Assembly: GCA_020444045.1 (NCBI GenBank)
Contig: JAHLLS010000009.1
Coordinates: 124,001-188,000, forward strand
Length of the DNA stretch: 64,000 bases
Source: Deltaproteobacteria bacterium
Lineage (GTDB): Bacteria > Desulfobacterota > Desulfobacteria > Desulfobacterales > UBA5852
Direction: 5' to 3'
Shown here one piece after another: positions 36,135 to 47,889 of this stretch (positions are counted from its first letter, which is position 1; the number at the start of each line of letters is the position of its first letter). Position numbers and translations under genes: made by a program. The notes beneath the pieces were generated by a model, which did not search any database, was not told the DNA's origin, and worked only from the letters and a program-made list of their open reading frames with translations.

Positions 36135-36320
36135 GCTGCCACCTCGTCATTAAGGGAAGAAAGGAAATCTGCCGTCCACTTTATGCGCAAACCGCCACAG
36201 GGTCAAGCGTACCGCCAGCTGGCAGGATACACGTTCTGTTAGGGCAGACGGGTGCCCTTCCGATCCGATCGGCTGCCGGGTGCAACCACTTAGACTGAAG
36301 CGGGCCTGACTGCACCGCCT

Positions 36321-36365
36321 AAAAAAGAAAGGCGCCCTTATGGAAATCAATCCGCAGGACGCCTT
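36321..36365 (-). terminator. Rho-independent terminator of the yedE pair
   Basis: On the minus strand AAGGCGTCC (36365-36357) pairs with GGGCGCCTT (36337-36329), with one G-U pair, followed by TCTTTTTT. It lies 37 nt after the stop of the downstream yedE half. Confidence 0.8.
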
Positions 36366-36401
36366 GATCGAAGAAAAAATACCAACCGACTTAGCCGCCT
36401 G

Positions 36402-36926
36402 TTAGAGCCCTTTTTGCTCAAACAGCCGAAACATTGCCAGGAACAGAATCACCATGACCGCAATCACGACCCAGTGCGACAGCCCGGTCATCTGGGGCAG
36501 CGTCACCTTGCCCAGGTTGCCCAGTCCCAAAACCGTCGTCTTCAGCGTGGGATAGATGACGGCGTATACCCCACCTCCGGCGAGCATGCCCAGAAGCCCC
36601 CAGGCCGCATCCAGACGACCTTCACCGAGTGCCCCGCCGGCCGTTCCCGGACAATAACCAAGCAGCCCCCAGCCAATACCAAACAGGGTGCCCCCCACGA
36701 TCTGCCCCCCCAGGGAGGTCGCTTTCAAGCTCAAGGCCACCAGCCCCATGTCTTTCAGGGCGTATATCCCCACTGCCGCCACCATGATGGCCGTCAGCAT
36801 GAATTTGAAAATCGTCATGTCGATCAGGCGCAGAGCACCGACCTGGCGGTCGTAGCGTAACACCTCCGCCCGCTGCAGCAGCACGCCGAACAGGATCCCC
36901 GATATCAACCCATAGAGTAAGCTCAT
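36402..36926 (-). CDS. YeeE/YedE family transporter, second half-gene
   Basis: 174-residue polytopic membrane protein with about five helices. The segment GIGWGLLGYCPGTAGGALGEG carries the conserved Cys of the YeeE/YedE (Sulf_transp) fold. The ATG at 36926 is chosen for GAGGAGG just upstream and the 4-nt ATGA overlap with the preceding half; the longer upstream frame runs inside that gene. The two halves together would match the bigger YeeE/TsuA-type thiosulfate or sulfur-compound importers; substrate here is unproven. Confidence 0.87.
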   Translation of the reverse strand: MSLLYGLISGILFGVLLQRAEVLRYDRQVGALRLIDMTIFKFMLTAIMVAAVGIYALKDMGLVALSLKATSLGGQIVGGTLFGIGWGLLGYCPGTAGGALGEGRLDAAWGLLGMLAGGGVYAVIYPTLKTTVLGLGNLGKVTLPQMTGLSHWVVIAVMVILFLAMFRLFEQKGL

Positions 36927-37453
36927 GACCGACCTCCTCGATTGCCATACAGTATTTTGGCCGTCACCCAGCCGCCGCCGAAAAAGAACGCCAGGGCCAC
37001 GAATCCGCTGACCGCCAGCTGGGACAAGCCGCTCAAGCCGTGCCCGCTGGGGCACCCCCCGGCCAGGCGCGCGCCGATAATGAGAACAACGCCCCCGGCA
37101 AACGCCGTCAGGTTCCGCCACAACGGGCGATCGCCGAAGCGGGCCGCCCACATGTCGGGAACGCGCTTGATTTCGAATGTTCCGGAAGCCAATGATGCCC
37201 CCAGTCCTCCTAAGGCGATCCCGAAGACGAACAGCAGCTGCCAGTTGGGAAGGGAGTCCGGGCCGTATTTCCCGCCTTTGGTGGTGAAGTATTCATAGCG
37301 GGATGTGTCCACTCCGGCCGTCTGCTCGATCGCGGCCGCCCCGCGCGCGAAGGTGGTCGAAGCACCGAAATACTGTCCGGCCACAGCCACGGACAGGACC
37401 AGCAAAAGTCCTGTCAGCGCGCCTGCCAGATAAGGGTTCCAGCTTCGTTTCAT
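36923..37453 (-). CDS. YeeE/YedE family transporter, first half-gene
   Basis: 176-residue membrane protein with an N-terminal helix, a short periplasmic stretch and three more helices. Motif LIIGARLAGGCPSGHGLSG holds the conserved Cys of the YeeE/YedE family. AGGAG lies before the ATG at 37453. Coupled by a 4-nt overlap to the second half. Such paired half-size YeeE/YedE proteins in sulfur-metabolising bacteria are believed to import sulfur species such as thiosulfate; that fits the inferred sulfate-reducer background but is not shown by sequence alone. Confidence 0.87.
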   Translation of the reverse strand: MKRSWNPYLAGALTGLLLVLSVAVAGQYFGASTTFARGAAAIEQTAGVDTSRYEYFTTKGGKYGPDSLPNWQLLFVFGIALGGLGASLASGTFEIKRVPDMWAARFGDRPLWRNLTAFAGGVVLIIGARLAGGCPSGHGLSGLSQLAVSGFVALAFFFGGGWVTAKILYGNRGGRS

Positions 37454-37579
37454 ACGATCATCTCCTCTTTTGTCATGTCGTTAGCGTTGGTTTACGTCTA
37501 TTTTCCTGCATACAGACCACGGTCTCGGTGAAAGGTTACAGTTGCGGCTGAAAAACCGCCCGCCTGTTTTGCTTGGCAA

Positions 37580-37619
37580 TTGACAGGTTTTCATGCCTTG
37601 ACGTATAACTCGTGTCAAG
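37580..37619 (+). promoter_or_regulatory. Sigma-70-type promoter of ppdK with overlapping inverted repeat
   Basis: TTGACA (37580-37585), an 18-nt spacer and TATAAC (37604-37609), about 140 nt before ppdK. An inverted repeat CTTGAC (37597-37602) / GTCAAG (37614-37619) brackets the -10 box and could be an operator. Confidence 0.6.
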
Positions 37620-37750
37620 AAAGTCGGCCAATCGTCGACTTTATGCGGTCTTCCCTCTTTTTCCAATATAAAATTCCCCTCCCCTGACCGGGCCGGCATT
37701 CGGCCCCCACCCGGGAGGATACAGACCAGTTCGATTGAAAGGGGTCGGTT

Positions 37751-40477
<2,727 letters not shown>

Positions 40478-40539
40478 CGCCAGGCCCCCTGATGTTCGGG
40501 CCGTCGCATCACCTCCCGGATACAATCTTGCGTGGGATA

Positions 40540-40569
40540 CGGCGGCGCAGTCCCGGGGCAGCGCCGCCG
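40540..40569 (+). repeat. GC-rich hairpin after ppdK
   Basis: CGGCGGCGC (40540-40548) and GCGCCGCCG (40561-40569) form a perfect 9-bp stem with a 12-nt loop, 63 nt past the ppdK stop. No T-run follows, so it may stabilise the 3' end rather than terminate by itself. Confidence 0.5.
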
Positions 40570-40586
40570 GAACGCCGTTGCCATGC

Positions 40587-40616
40587 TTGACACCACGGGT
40601 ACAGATCACTAATTAT
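40587..40616 (+). promoter_or_regulatory. Promoter candidate for the kinase/vWA cluster
   Basis: TTGACA (40587-40592) and AATTAT (40611-40616) with 18-nt spacing, in a locally AT-rich stretch. It lies about 150 nt before the first gene of the cluster. The -10 is a 4 of 6 match. Confidence 0.4.
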
Positions 40617-40767
40617 GTTGTAATATAAATTGGTTAAAAACAGACGCCCGTCAGATCAACTTAAAGCAGGTGGGTGCGGTGACGCCCTGGTATCCACACA
40701 CCATGGGCAGCCGCGGCGCAGGGCGCCACAGTCGCTTTCGGACCCCTTGATCGTGATGGCCTGAAGA

Positions 40768-41694
40768 ATGGAATTGAAGCCGATGCAGGCACAACGTCCA
40801 GTTCTGATCTGGTTATTTTGTCTGGTCCTCGGCCTGGGCATGTGGCTGCCGGGACATACGGCATCCTTGGAGGATCGCCTGGCCACAGCCCGTCTGGAGT
40901 TGGAAATCGGCGTGGCCACCGAACAGCGCATCCTGACCGAGTTGGATCGCTACCGTTCTTCCCCCGACGCTTCCCAGGACCGCATCACACTATACGAAAC
41001 CTACCTGGATCGCGTCCGCCAGCTCACCGAAGAAAAAAGAAAAATCGTCCAGCAGCTCGAACAGGCCCGGAACCGCACCCGACCGGCAACCCAGGCCGGC
41101 AACCCGGATGCGCCCCTTCCCGCACCCGCCCTCGATATTCCTGAGGACCGGGAACTTGACGAGCTGCGGGCGCTCCAACGGGAGTTGGAGCAATCCATCG
41201 CCGCTTTCGATGACATGCTGCTCACTGAAACCGAACTGGCTCGGGTGGAATCCGAACTGAAGATGAAACAACTCGCCCAGGAAGCGGCCCAGGCCGCCCG
41301 GGGGCTGCGTGAAGGTGACGGCGGCGGCGGTGAGGGAACGGAAGATAGCGAAACCGGTATGGAAAGCGGGACGTCGTCATCCGGCGGCGGTGACCAGACC
41401 GGCGAAAGTTCCGAGGAAGGCGGCATGCAAGGCATGGAGGGCGAAACCGGCGAAGCCAGTCAAGATCCCGGCAGCAAGGAAACCGGCGGCGGCCGGGATC
41501 GCTCGCAACAATCGTCCAAGTCCTCCCAGGGTCAGGGTACGGAAGCGGCGGCCGGCCAATCGGAACAAACCACCGATTCCCAGGATGACGACATCGTGGC
41601 CCGGCAGTTGCGCGAAGCTGCCGAAAAGGAAACCGATCCTGTCCTGAAAGAAAAATTGTGGAAAGAATACCGCGACTACAAAAAAGGGCTGTAG
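40768..41694 (+). CDS. Exported coiled-coil protein with low-complexity linker
   Basis: 308 residues, family not recognised. An N-terminal signal segment (VLIWLFCLVLGLGMWLPG, cleavage near HTAS) suggests export. The mature protein has two charged coiled-coil stretches (about 33-105 and 120-175), then about 90 residues rich in Gly, Ser, Glu and Gln with no predicted fold, and a short helical end (VARQLREAAEKETDP...LWKEYRDYKKGL). ATG 40783 is an alternative start nearer to the signal peptide. First gene of the Ser/Thr kinase-vWA cluster. The disordered linker could span the periplasm. Confidence 0.72.
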   Translation: MELKPMQAQRPVLIWLFCLVLGLGMWLPGHTASLEDRLATARLELEIGVATEQRILTELDRYRSSPDASQDRITLYETYLDRVRQLTEEKRKIVQQLEQARNRTRPATQAGNPDAPLPAPALDIPEDRELDELRALQRELEQSIAAFDDMLLTETELARVESELKMKQLAQEAAQAARGLREGDGGGGEGTEDSETGMESGTSSSGGGDQTGESSEEGGMQGMEGETGEASQDPGSKETGGGRDRSQQSSKSSQGQGTEAAAGQSEQTTDSQDDDIVARQLREAAEKETDPVLKEKLWKEYRDYKKGL

Positions 41695-42968
41695 TTCCCC
41701 TGGCACCGGTACGGCAGGACGCGAAACAGTGTCCCGCCGGCCGCCGGACACGTCGACGGACCGCCGGGATCATGGCGGCTGTCTATTGTCTCGCCCTGCT
41801 GACCAGTAGCTGTGCCTCCTACAACGCCCGCGAAATCAAACCCACGGGCATCCAGATCGCCCAGGTTGAAATCCCCGAAACCGAACTGCTCGACGTGGGC
41901 GTGGTGGTTTTCAGCAGTCCCGAAATGACCGAGGAGGACGCCGAGGAAGAGGGCACCAACAACAGGGTCCGGCAGTCCGAGGGACATTTCATCCCCTGTC
42001 ATCTGCGCAACACCCTGCAGCAGAGCAGCCAGTGGGGGGCGGTTCGGGTCCTGCCCGAAACAGGGGCATCCCATGATGTCGTCATCAACGGCGAGATTCT
42101 GGAATCCAACGGTCAAACCCTGGTCATCAAAGTGACGGTGACCGACGCCACGGGCCGCCAGTGGTTTGAGCAGGCTTACGAGGCCACCGCCACGGGAGAA
42201 AATTATCGGGACAACATCCCCTGGCAGAAAGATGCCTTCCAGGATCTGTACAACACCATCTCCAACGAGATGGCAGCCTATCGCGAAATGCTGACACCGG
42301 AGGAAATCCTTGAAATCCGCCGGGTGTCCCAACTCAAATTCGCCCGGGATTTCGCGCCCGATGCCTATGGCGATTACCTGACGGAAAACGAAAACGGTAC
42401 CCTTCAGCCCAAACGCCTGCCGGCCGACGGCGACCCCATGATGCAGCGCCTCATGACCATTCGCGAACGGGAGTATATGTTCATCGATACCCTGAACCAG
42501 TACTATGACGGATTTTACGCCAGCATGTGGACCGCCTATGAGAACTGGCGCAAGCTCGACCTCACCGAACGCCTGGCCCGGGAAGAGGTGGAGAATTCCG
42601 CCCTTATCCGCAAGGTTGGCGGCGTGCTGCTGGTGGCCGCCGCCATTGCGCTGGAGGTTTATGGCGGCAGCAGCAGCTCCAATATCCTCGAGGGCCTGCT
42701 GCTGCTCTCCGGCGGCCAGGTCTTCATGAGCGGCCTCAACATCTCCAAACAGGCCGACATGCACGCAGCCGCCATTCAGGAACTCAGCGAATCTTTCGGG
42801 GCCGACATGGAACCCATTATCCTGGACATCCAGGGACAAACGCACGAGCTTACCGGAACAGCACAGGAACAGTACCGCCAGTGGCGGGCACTGCTCAAGG
42901 AAATCTACTTGCGGGAAACGGGCATCGTACCGCCCGATGTTGTCCCCGCGGAACCGGCCGGTGGCTGA
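41658..42968 (+). CDS. Putative lipoprotein of the kinase/vWA cluster
   Basis: Up to 436 residues; no family recognised. A lipobox-like LLTSSC follows a short hydrophobic stretch, preceded by a basic RRTRRR segment, so a lipoprotein signal is likely. The GTG at 41658 overlaps the preceding gene by 37 nt; ATG 41772 is an alternative but would leave almost no basic n-region. The middle has a mixed alpha/beta domain (VVFSSPEMTEEDAEE, VVINGEILESNGQTLVIKVTV) and a helical domain with conserved-looking Tyr/Trp residues. A second hydrophobic stretch near 325-360 (VGGVLLVAAAIALEVYG, then LLLLSGGQVFMSG) could insert in a membrane. Precedes the kinase gene by 116 nt. Confidence 0.7.
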   Translation: MERIPRLQKRAVVPLAPVRQDAKQCPAGRRTRRRTAGIMAAVYCLALLTSSCASYNAREIKPTGIQIAQVEIPETELLDVGVVVFSSPEMTEEDAEEEGTNNRVRQSEGHFIPCHLRNTLQQSSQWGAVRVLPETGASHDVVINGEILESNGQTLVIKVTVTDATGRQWFEQAYEATATGENYRDNIPWQKDAFQDLYNTISNEMAAYREMLTPEEILEIRRVSQLKFARDFAPDAYGDYLTENENGTLQPKRLPADGDPMMQRLMTIREREYMFIDTLNQYYDGFYASMWTAYENWRKLDLTERLAREEVENSALIRKVGGVLLVAAAIALEVYGGSSSSNILEGLLLLSGGQVFMSGLNISKQADMHAAAIQELSESFGADMEPIILDIQGQTHELTGTAQEQYRQWRALLKEIYLRETGIVPPDVVPAEPAGG

Positions 42969-43084
42969 AAAATGCGCATACCACCTGCTATTGAGCCACT
43001 CCAGGGGACCATGCCCCCCAAGTCTGCCACGCAGAGCCCTCGCGTAATACCAAAAACGGCCGGAAAGGATGGCAGCGACCCGGC

Positions 43085-45451
43085 ATGACGAATCAGCAAC
43101 CCTTTCAAGCCCACCGCGGCCAGGTCCTTTTGAACCGTTTCCAGCTCTCCCACCCCCTGGGGCAAGGCGGCATGGGGGAGGTCTGGCGGGCGCACGATCG
43201 GGATCTGGACCTCGACATCGCCATCAAGCTGCTGCACCCCGCGCTGGCTTCGGCCCCGGCCCAGGTGGAATTCTTGAAAAACGAGTGCCGCCTGGCCCGC
43301 CGTCTCAACCACCCCCATATTGTCCCGGTGTACGACTTCCACCACGACGGCGAGGCCGTCTTTATCTCCATGGCGTGGGTGGACGGCCCCAGCTTCGATG
43401 GTTGGAACCAAAAGAAAGAACGTTCCTGGGAAGACCGGCTGCGCCCCTTAGGGTCGGCGGCCCGGGCCCTGGCTTACGTCCATGGGCAGGGCTTGATCCA
43501 TCGGGATGTGAAAGCCGGCAACATCCTGATGGACCGGGGGGATCATCCCCGCTTGACCGACTTCGGGATTGCCGGTGTTTACCGGATCGACGCGGATCGG
43601 GCCGCCCATCACGGCGGCGGATCCCGACACTGCATGAGCCCCCAGCAGCGTCAGGGATTACCGCCGCATCCGGCCGATGACATCTACAGTTTCGGCGTCC
43701 TGCTGTTGGAGACCCTTACGGGAAGCGACGACGCGATGAATGAAGGGTTATCCGGCGAGGCCCTTCGCCGGTCCCTTGGCGCTGCCGCCCCCCTGCCGCC
43801 CGAACTGATCACGATGGTGGTCAGCATGCTGGCCACCCGCCGCGAAGATCGCCCGGAAAGTATGACCCACGTGATATCGGCCATGGACCAGGCCCTGACC
43901 GGGTATCGCCGCCGAACGATTCCACCCAGCGAAACACCGTTGCTGCCGGAAGAAGCCGCTTCTGCCGCCTCCGCCGACGTGATCACGCCCCAACCGTTTG
44001 CGGCGCAGGAAAATCGCCAGAGCCCCGACGGGAAGACCCGATCATGGCAGATGCCCGCCTTTCTCGTCATCATGGCCCTTTTGATCATGGCGGGAGGTGG
44101 ATTGTTGCTCCATTATCTTGCCCGAAACCCGTTGACACCGGAACCGGCGGCGATTGTAACACCGGCACCGCCACCCGCCGCGAACCAGGCGTCACAGGCC
44201 CCAATGCCGTCCGAATCACCCCCGGCCGGTGATGAAAACACCGCAGAAAAGGCACTGGCCGATTGGCGCCAGGCCCTGTCCGATATAGAAGCCATCGGCG
44301 GTCCGGAATGGGCGCCGGAAGCTTTTGCCGTTATTTCCCGCGAGGCCATGACCGGGGATGAGGCGTTTCTGCAGACCGATTATGCCGGCGCGGCCCGGCA
44401 TTACACCACAGCGGCCCAGGAGGCGCGCAACCTGCAGGCCCAGGCCCCGGACGCTCTGGCACGCCTGCTGACCGAAGGCCGGACCGCCCTGGATCAGGGG
44501 GACGGCATCCGGTCCGGCGACCGTTTCACCCTGGCCCTTAAAATCGATCCACAAAACCCGGTCGCCCAGCGTGGGCTTGAACGCGCCACCAAAATCGCCG
44601 ACGTCGTGGCCCTCATGCAGACCGGCGAAACCCACGAGGCAACCGGCAACCTGGCGCTGGCCCTGGCGGATTTTGAAGCCGCCCTGGCACTGGATCCGGA
44701 GTGGCCGCCCGCCCAGGCCGCGGTTCCCCGGGTGCGCAACCAGGTGGCCGCGGCACAGTTTGAGCACCATATGTCCGCCGGTCTGGCCGCCTTTCATCGC
44801 CGGTCATATGCCGAAGCCCGCCGTGACATCAACAGGGCTCTGGCCTTCAAACCCGGAGCGCCTGAAGCCCTGGATGCCCTCAACCAGATCGATGCCGCCG
44901 CCCGCGACGATCGCATCGCAGCGTTGCGGCGGCAGGCCCAAACAGCCGAGAAATCAGAGGCCTGGCCCCAGGTGCTGGACCACTATCGCCAAGTCCTGGG
45001 AATCGATCCAACGATCCAGTTTGCCGTCCGGGGCGCGGCCCGGGCCGAAGAACGCCTGCGTCTGGAAAAACGCGTAGCGTATTACATGGAGCACCCCGAG
45101 GATCTGGCAAACGAAGTCTACCTTGCCAAGGCTGAGCAGCTCCTGGTGGAATTGCGTCAGGCATCCCCCCAGGGACCACGCCTGCAATCCCAGATTGCAA
45201 CCCTGGATCGGATGGTGCAAAATGCCCAGACAACGGTCGTGGTCACCCTGACCTCCGATGACCAAACGGAAGTCACCGTCTATCGTGTCGGACGGCTGGG
45301 GCAATTCCTGTCGCGCACACTGGAGTTGCGCCCCGGCGCCTATACCGTTACAGGTGCGCGCGACGGCTATAAAGATGTCCGTCACACCATCCGAATCCGC
45401 CCCGGACAGGGGCCTACCCAGATCGTGGTGCAATGCACGGAAAAGATCTAA
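43085..45451 (+). CDS. Membrane Ser/Thr protein kinase with repeat-rich C-terminal region
   Basis: 788 residues. Residues 20-285 are a Hanks-type kinase with all key residues: LGQGGMGEVW loop, Lys48, HRD at 139-141, DFG at 159-161; the APE-equivalent reads SPQ. One membrane helix at about 322-345 separates it from an extracytoplasmic region with TPR-like helical repeats (GRTALDQGDGIRSGDRFTLALKIDPQNPVAQRG, then DFEAALALDPEWPPAQ and later copies) and a final beta segment resembling a PEGA domain (RPGAYTVTGARDGYKDV). Cytoplasmic kinase with external sensor is a common layout. Overlaps the next gene by 19 nt. Possible targets are the FHA-containing protein and channel partners downstream. Confidence 0.92.
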   Translation: MTNQQPFQAHRGQVLLNRFQLSHPLGQGGMGEVWRAHDRDLDLDIAIKLLHPALASAPAQVEFLKNECRLARRLNHPHIVPVYDFHHDGEAVFISMAWVDGPSFDGWNQKKERSWEDRLRPLGSAARALAYVHGQGLIHRDVKAGNILMDRGDHPRLTDFGIAGVYRIDADRAAHHGGGSRHCMSPQQRQGLPPHPADDIYSFGVLLLETLTGSDDAMNEGLSGEALRRSLGAAAPLPPELITMVVSMLATRREDRPESMTHVISAMDQALTGYRRRTIPPSETPLLPEEAASAASADVITPQPFAAQENRQSPDGKTRSWQMPAFLVIMALLIMAGGGLLLHYLARNPLTPEPAAIVTPAPPPAANQASQAPMPSESPPAGDENTAEKALADWRQALSDIEAIGGPEWAPEAFAVISREAMTGDEAFLQTDYAGAARHYTTAAQEARNLQAQAPDALARLLTEGRTALDQGDGIRSGDRFTLALKIDPQNPVAQRGLERATKIADVVALMQTGETHEATGNLALALADFEAALALDPEWPPAQAAVPRVRNQVAAAQFEHHMSAGLAAFHRRSYAEARRDINRALAFKPGAPEALDALNQIDAAARDDRIAALRRQAQTAEKSEAWPQVLDHYRQVLGIDPTIQFAVRGAARAEERLRLEKRVAYYMEHPEDLANEVYLAKAEQLLVELRQASPQGPRLQSQIATLDRMVQNAQTTVVVTLTSDDQTEVTVYRVGRLGQFLSRTLELRPGAYTVTGARDGYKDVRHTIRIRPGQGPTQIVVQCTEKI

Positions 45452-47595
45452 AATCACCGGAATCCCCCCCCATGTCGGGCACCCCTTCGCGGCACACCAC
45501 CCCACCGGACACCACGGCGCCCCGGACCATTGCCCCCTTTCCCTTTGAGCCGTCACACCATGCCCCCCCGCCCCGCCCGTCCCGGCGCCGCAAGATCGTC
45601 GGCCTGATCGCCGTTTTCCTATTAGCGGGCCTGCTGTATGGCGTGTGGTTCGTGTTCACGGCCCGCCAGTTGCGTCTCACGATCCAACCGGAACCCGACC
45701 TGGTGACGATCCAGGGTGCCTTCCTGACACCGCGCTTAAAAGGCTACTATCTCCTGCGCCCCGGCAATTACCGCCTGACCGCCGTCAAAGAAGGGTATGT
45801 TCCCCTGTCAACCGAAATTGCCATCGGCGACCAGGCGCGCCAAGACGTGGACCTGTCGATGGTCAAGCTGCCGGGCCGCCTGACCATCACGGCCCATGTC
45901 GCGGACCAACCGGCGTCCGTCGTCACCGCCGCTCGCATCCGGATCGACCAGGACGTCGTCGGGGAAACGCCCCTGAACGACCTGGAAGTTGCGGCCGGAC
46001 CGCATCAACTCCAGATCGAAGCCACCCTTTACCGCCCCTTCGAAGCCATGATCGACGTCGAGGGCAAAGGACGCCGACAAACCCTGACGATCGGCCTGAT
46101 ACCCGACTATGCCGACGTCACCGTAACCTCGAATCCCGCGCAGGCGCAGATCAGCATCGACGGCACCCCCGGGGAATTGACGCCCGCCACCCTGCCCATG
46201 GCCGCAGGCACCCGCCACCTGGAGCTGCAGCGTGCCGGCTACAAACCCTGGCAAAAAACGGTTCAGGTCACGGCCGGACAGCCCATCACGGTCGAGACCG
46301 CGATCCTGGCGCCTCTGGACGGCCGTCTGGCGATTACCTCCCAGCCGGCAGGCGCCAATGTCATGATCGGCACACAATACCAGGGGCAGACGCCCCTGGA
46401 AGTCGATCTTGCACCGGATCAGCCCCACGTGGTCCAACTCTCCAAATCCGGCTACGCACCGGCTTCCCGGGAAGTCACCGTCCGCTCGGGAGAACAAACC
46501 GACGTCCAGATGCAGCTGACACCGCTTATGGGGATCGTCCATTTGCGCAATGCGCCGGACGGTGCAACGCTTTTCATTGACGGCCGCTCCTATGGTCCGG
46601 TCCCTGAAAAAATCTCACTGCTGGCCGTGACCCACCAGCTTGAGATTCGCCAAAAAGGATTTGCCCCGTTTTCCCGACGCATCACACCCCGGCCGGGCTT
46701 TCCGATCGAACTGCAGGTCATCAGCAAGCGCACGAATGCCACCGAGATCCCCGGCGTCATCCGGGCCCCCGATGGATACCGACTGAAACGGATCGAACCG
46801 GGCCGTTTTCAAATGGGGGCGTCCCGCCGGGAACAGGGACGCCGCGCCAACGAAACCCTGCGGGTCATTCTACTGACACGCCCGATCTTCATGGGGCTCA
46901 AAGAAGTGACCAACCGCGAGTTCCGTGCGTTTCAGCCCGATCATGATTCGGGCACCTTCAAGGGTAAAAGTCTCAACCAAGACGATCAGCCGGCGGTCCA
47001 GGTCACCTGGGAACAAGCCGCCCGCTTTTGCAACTGGCTCAGTCTCAAGGAAAAACTCCCGCCGGTCTACGTGGAAGCGAACGGGAAGCTGCGATCGACA
47101 TCGCCCATCGGCAACGGCTATCGTCTGCCCACCGAAGCCGAGTGGGAATTCTGCGCGCGCTCCGGCCCCACGGCCAGGTCCTGGAAATATCCCTGGGGGG
47201 AAAGCTATCCGCCGCCGGCCAAAAGCGTCAATATCGCCGATGCCAGTGCGGCTGACATTCTAACACTCACCCTCGAAACGTACGAGGATGCCTACCCCAC
47301 CGCCGCCCCGGTGGGGGCGTTTCCCCCCAACCCGGAGGGTCTCTTCGACCTGGGCGGCAACGTGGCGGAATGGTGTCATGACGTCTATACCATCTACCCT
47401 TTCCGGACCGGACAGGTCGACACGGACCCCACCGGCCCGGAAGAGGGCCAGCACCATGTCATCAAAGGCAGCAGTTGGAAACACGCATCCATAAGAAACC
47501 TGCGGGTCGCCTACCGGGATTATCAGGACGAAGCCCGCCCCGACCTGGGCTTCCGGGTATGCCGGTATGTCGACCCGGCGAAAGGTACGCCATGA
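45433..47595 (+). CDS. Membrane-anchored PEGA-repeat protein with SUMF1/FGE-like domain lacking catalytic Cys
   Basis: 720 residues: a Pro-rich cytoplasmic N-terminus, one helix at about 54-78, then four or so PEGA-type beta repeats (for example TSNPAQAQISIDG, TSQPAGANVMIG and NAPDGATLFIDG, each followed by HxLELxxxGYxP-like ends), and from about 455 a formylglycine-generating-enzyme (SUMF1) fold: RFQMGASRREQGRR, TNREFRAFQPDHD, YRLPTEAEWEFCARSG, GLFDLGGNVAEWCHDVY, IKGSSWKHASIRNLR, GFRVCRY. In true FGE a Cys pair lies after the GGSW segment; here that stretch reads SWKHASIRNL with no Cys, so formylglycine formation is not expected and the fold may serve binding. Overlaps kinase and small gene ends. 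Confidence 0.9.
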   Translation: MHGKDLKSPESPPMSGTPSRHTTPPDTTAPRTIAPFPFEPSHHAPPPRPSRRRKIVGLIAVFLLAGLLYGVWFVFTARQLRLTIQPEPDLVTIQGAFLTPRLKGYYLLRPGNYRLTAVKEGYVPLSTEIAIGDQARQDVDLSMVKLPGRLTITAHVADQPASVVTAARIRIDQDVVGETPLNDLEVAAGPHQLQIEATLYRPFEAMIDVEGKGRRQTLTIGLIPDYADVTVTSNPAQAQISIDGTPGELTPATLPMAAGTRHLELQRAGYKPWQKTVQVTAGQPITVETAILAPLDGRLAITSQPAGANVMIGTQYQGQTPLEVDLAPDQPHVVQLSKSGYAPASREVTVRSGEQTDVQMQLTPLMGIVHLRNAPDGATLFIDGRSYGPVPEKISLLAVTHQLEIRQKGFAPFSRRITPRPGFPIELQVISKRTNATEIPGVIRAPDGYRLKRIEPGRFQMGASRREQGRRANETLRVILLTRPIFMGLKEVTNREFRAFQPDHDSGTFKGKSLNQDDQPAVQVTWEQAARFCNWLSLKEKLPPVYVEANGKLRSTSPIGNGYRLPTEAEWEFCARSGPTARSWKYPWGESYPPPAKSVNIADASAADILTLTLETYEDAYPTAAPVGAFPPNPEGLFDLGGNVAEWCHDVYTIYPFRTGQVDTDPTGPEEGQHHVIKGSSWKHASIRNLRVAYRDYQDEARPDLGFRVCRYVDPAKGTP

Positions 47596-47888
47596 ACGAC
47601 GATAGGCATCACGCCGCCGGACTGATCGGCATGACCTTACTTATAGCGGGTCTCTTGGGTATCTCTTCACCGGCCCTGTGGGCCCAGTCGGCCCAGACAC
47701 CGCCGGCCGCAGCCGCTCCGGCCCAGACCGAAGGCGCACCTGAAGACAATCCGCCGGCGACCGCCAAAGAACCGTCGACGCAGGACCGGCAACGGGCCTA
47801 TCGCCGCCAGAAAGACGAATTGAAAGAGTTTGCCCCGTCCGAAGAAATCCGGGTCGACAAGGCCGTCGATTTCCCGGTGGATATTTGA
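47592..47888 (+). CDS. Small exported protein of the kinase/vWA cluster
   Basis: 98 residues, start in an ATGA overlap with the previous stop, so it is translationally coupled. Signal peptide at 1-31 (LIGMTLLIAGLLGIS, cleavage after LWA). The mature part is an Ala/Pro/Gln/Glu-rich disordered stretch and a charged end (RAYRRQKDELKEFAPSEEIRVDKAVDFPVDI). No family recognised; the ordered-looking C-terminal tail may be a docking peptide. It is the last gene before a 430-nt gap with inverted repeats. Confidence 0.72.
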   Translation: MNDDRHHAAGLIGMTLLIAGLLGISSPALWAQSAQTPPAAAAPAQTEGAPEDNPPATAKEPSTQDRQRAYRRQKDELKEFAPSEEIRVDKAVDFPVDI

Positions 47889-47889
47889 C

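Noticed and set aside
45433..47595. Functional formylglycine-generating enzyme for a sulfatase
   Set aside because: The catalytic Cys pair is absent and no sulfatase gene is nearby.
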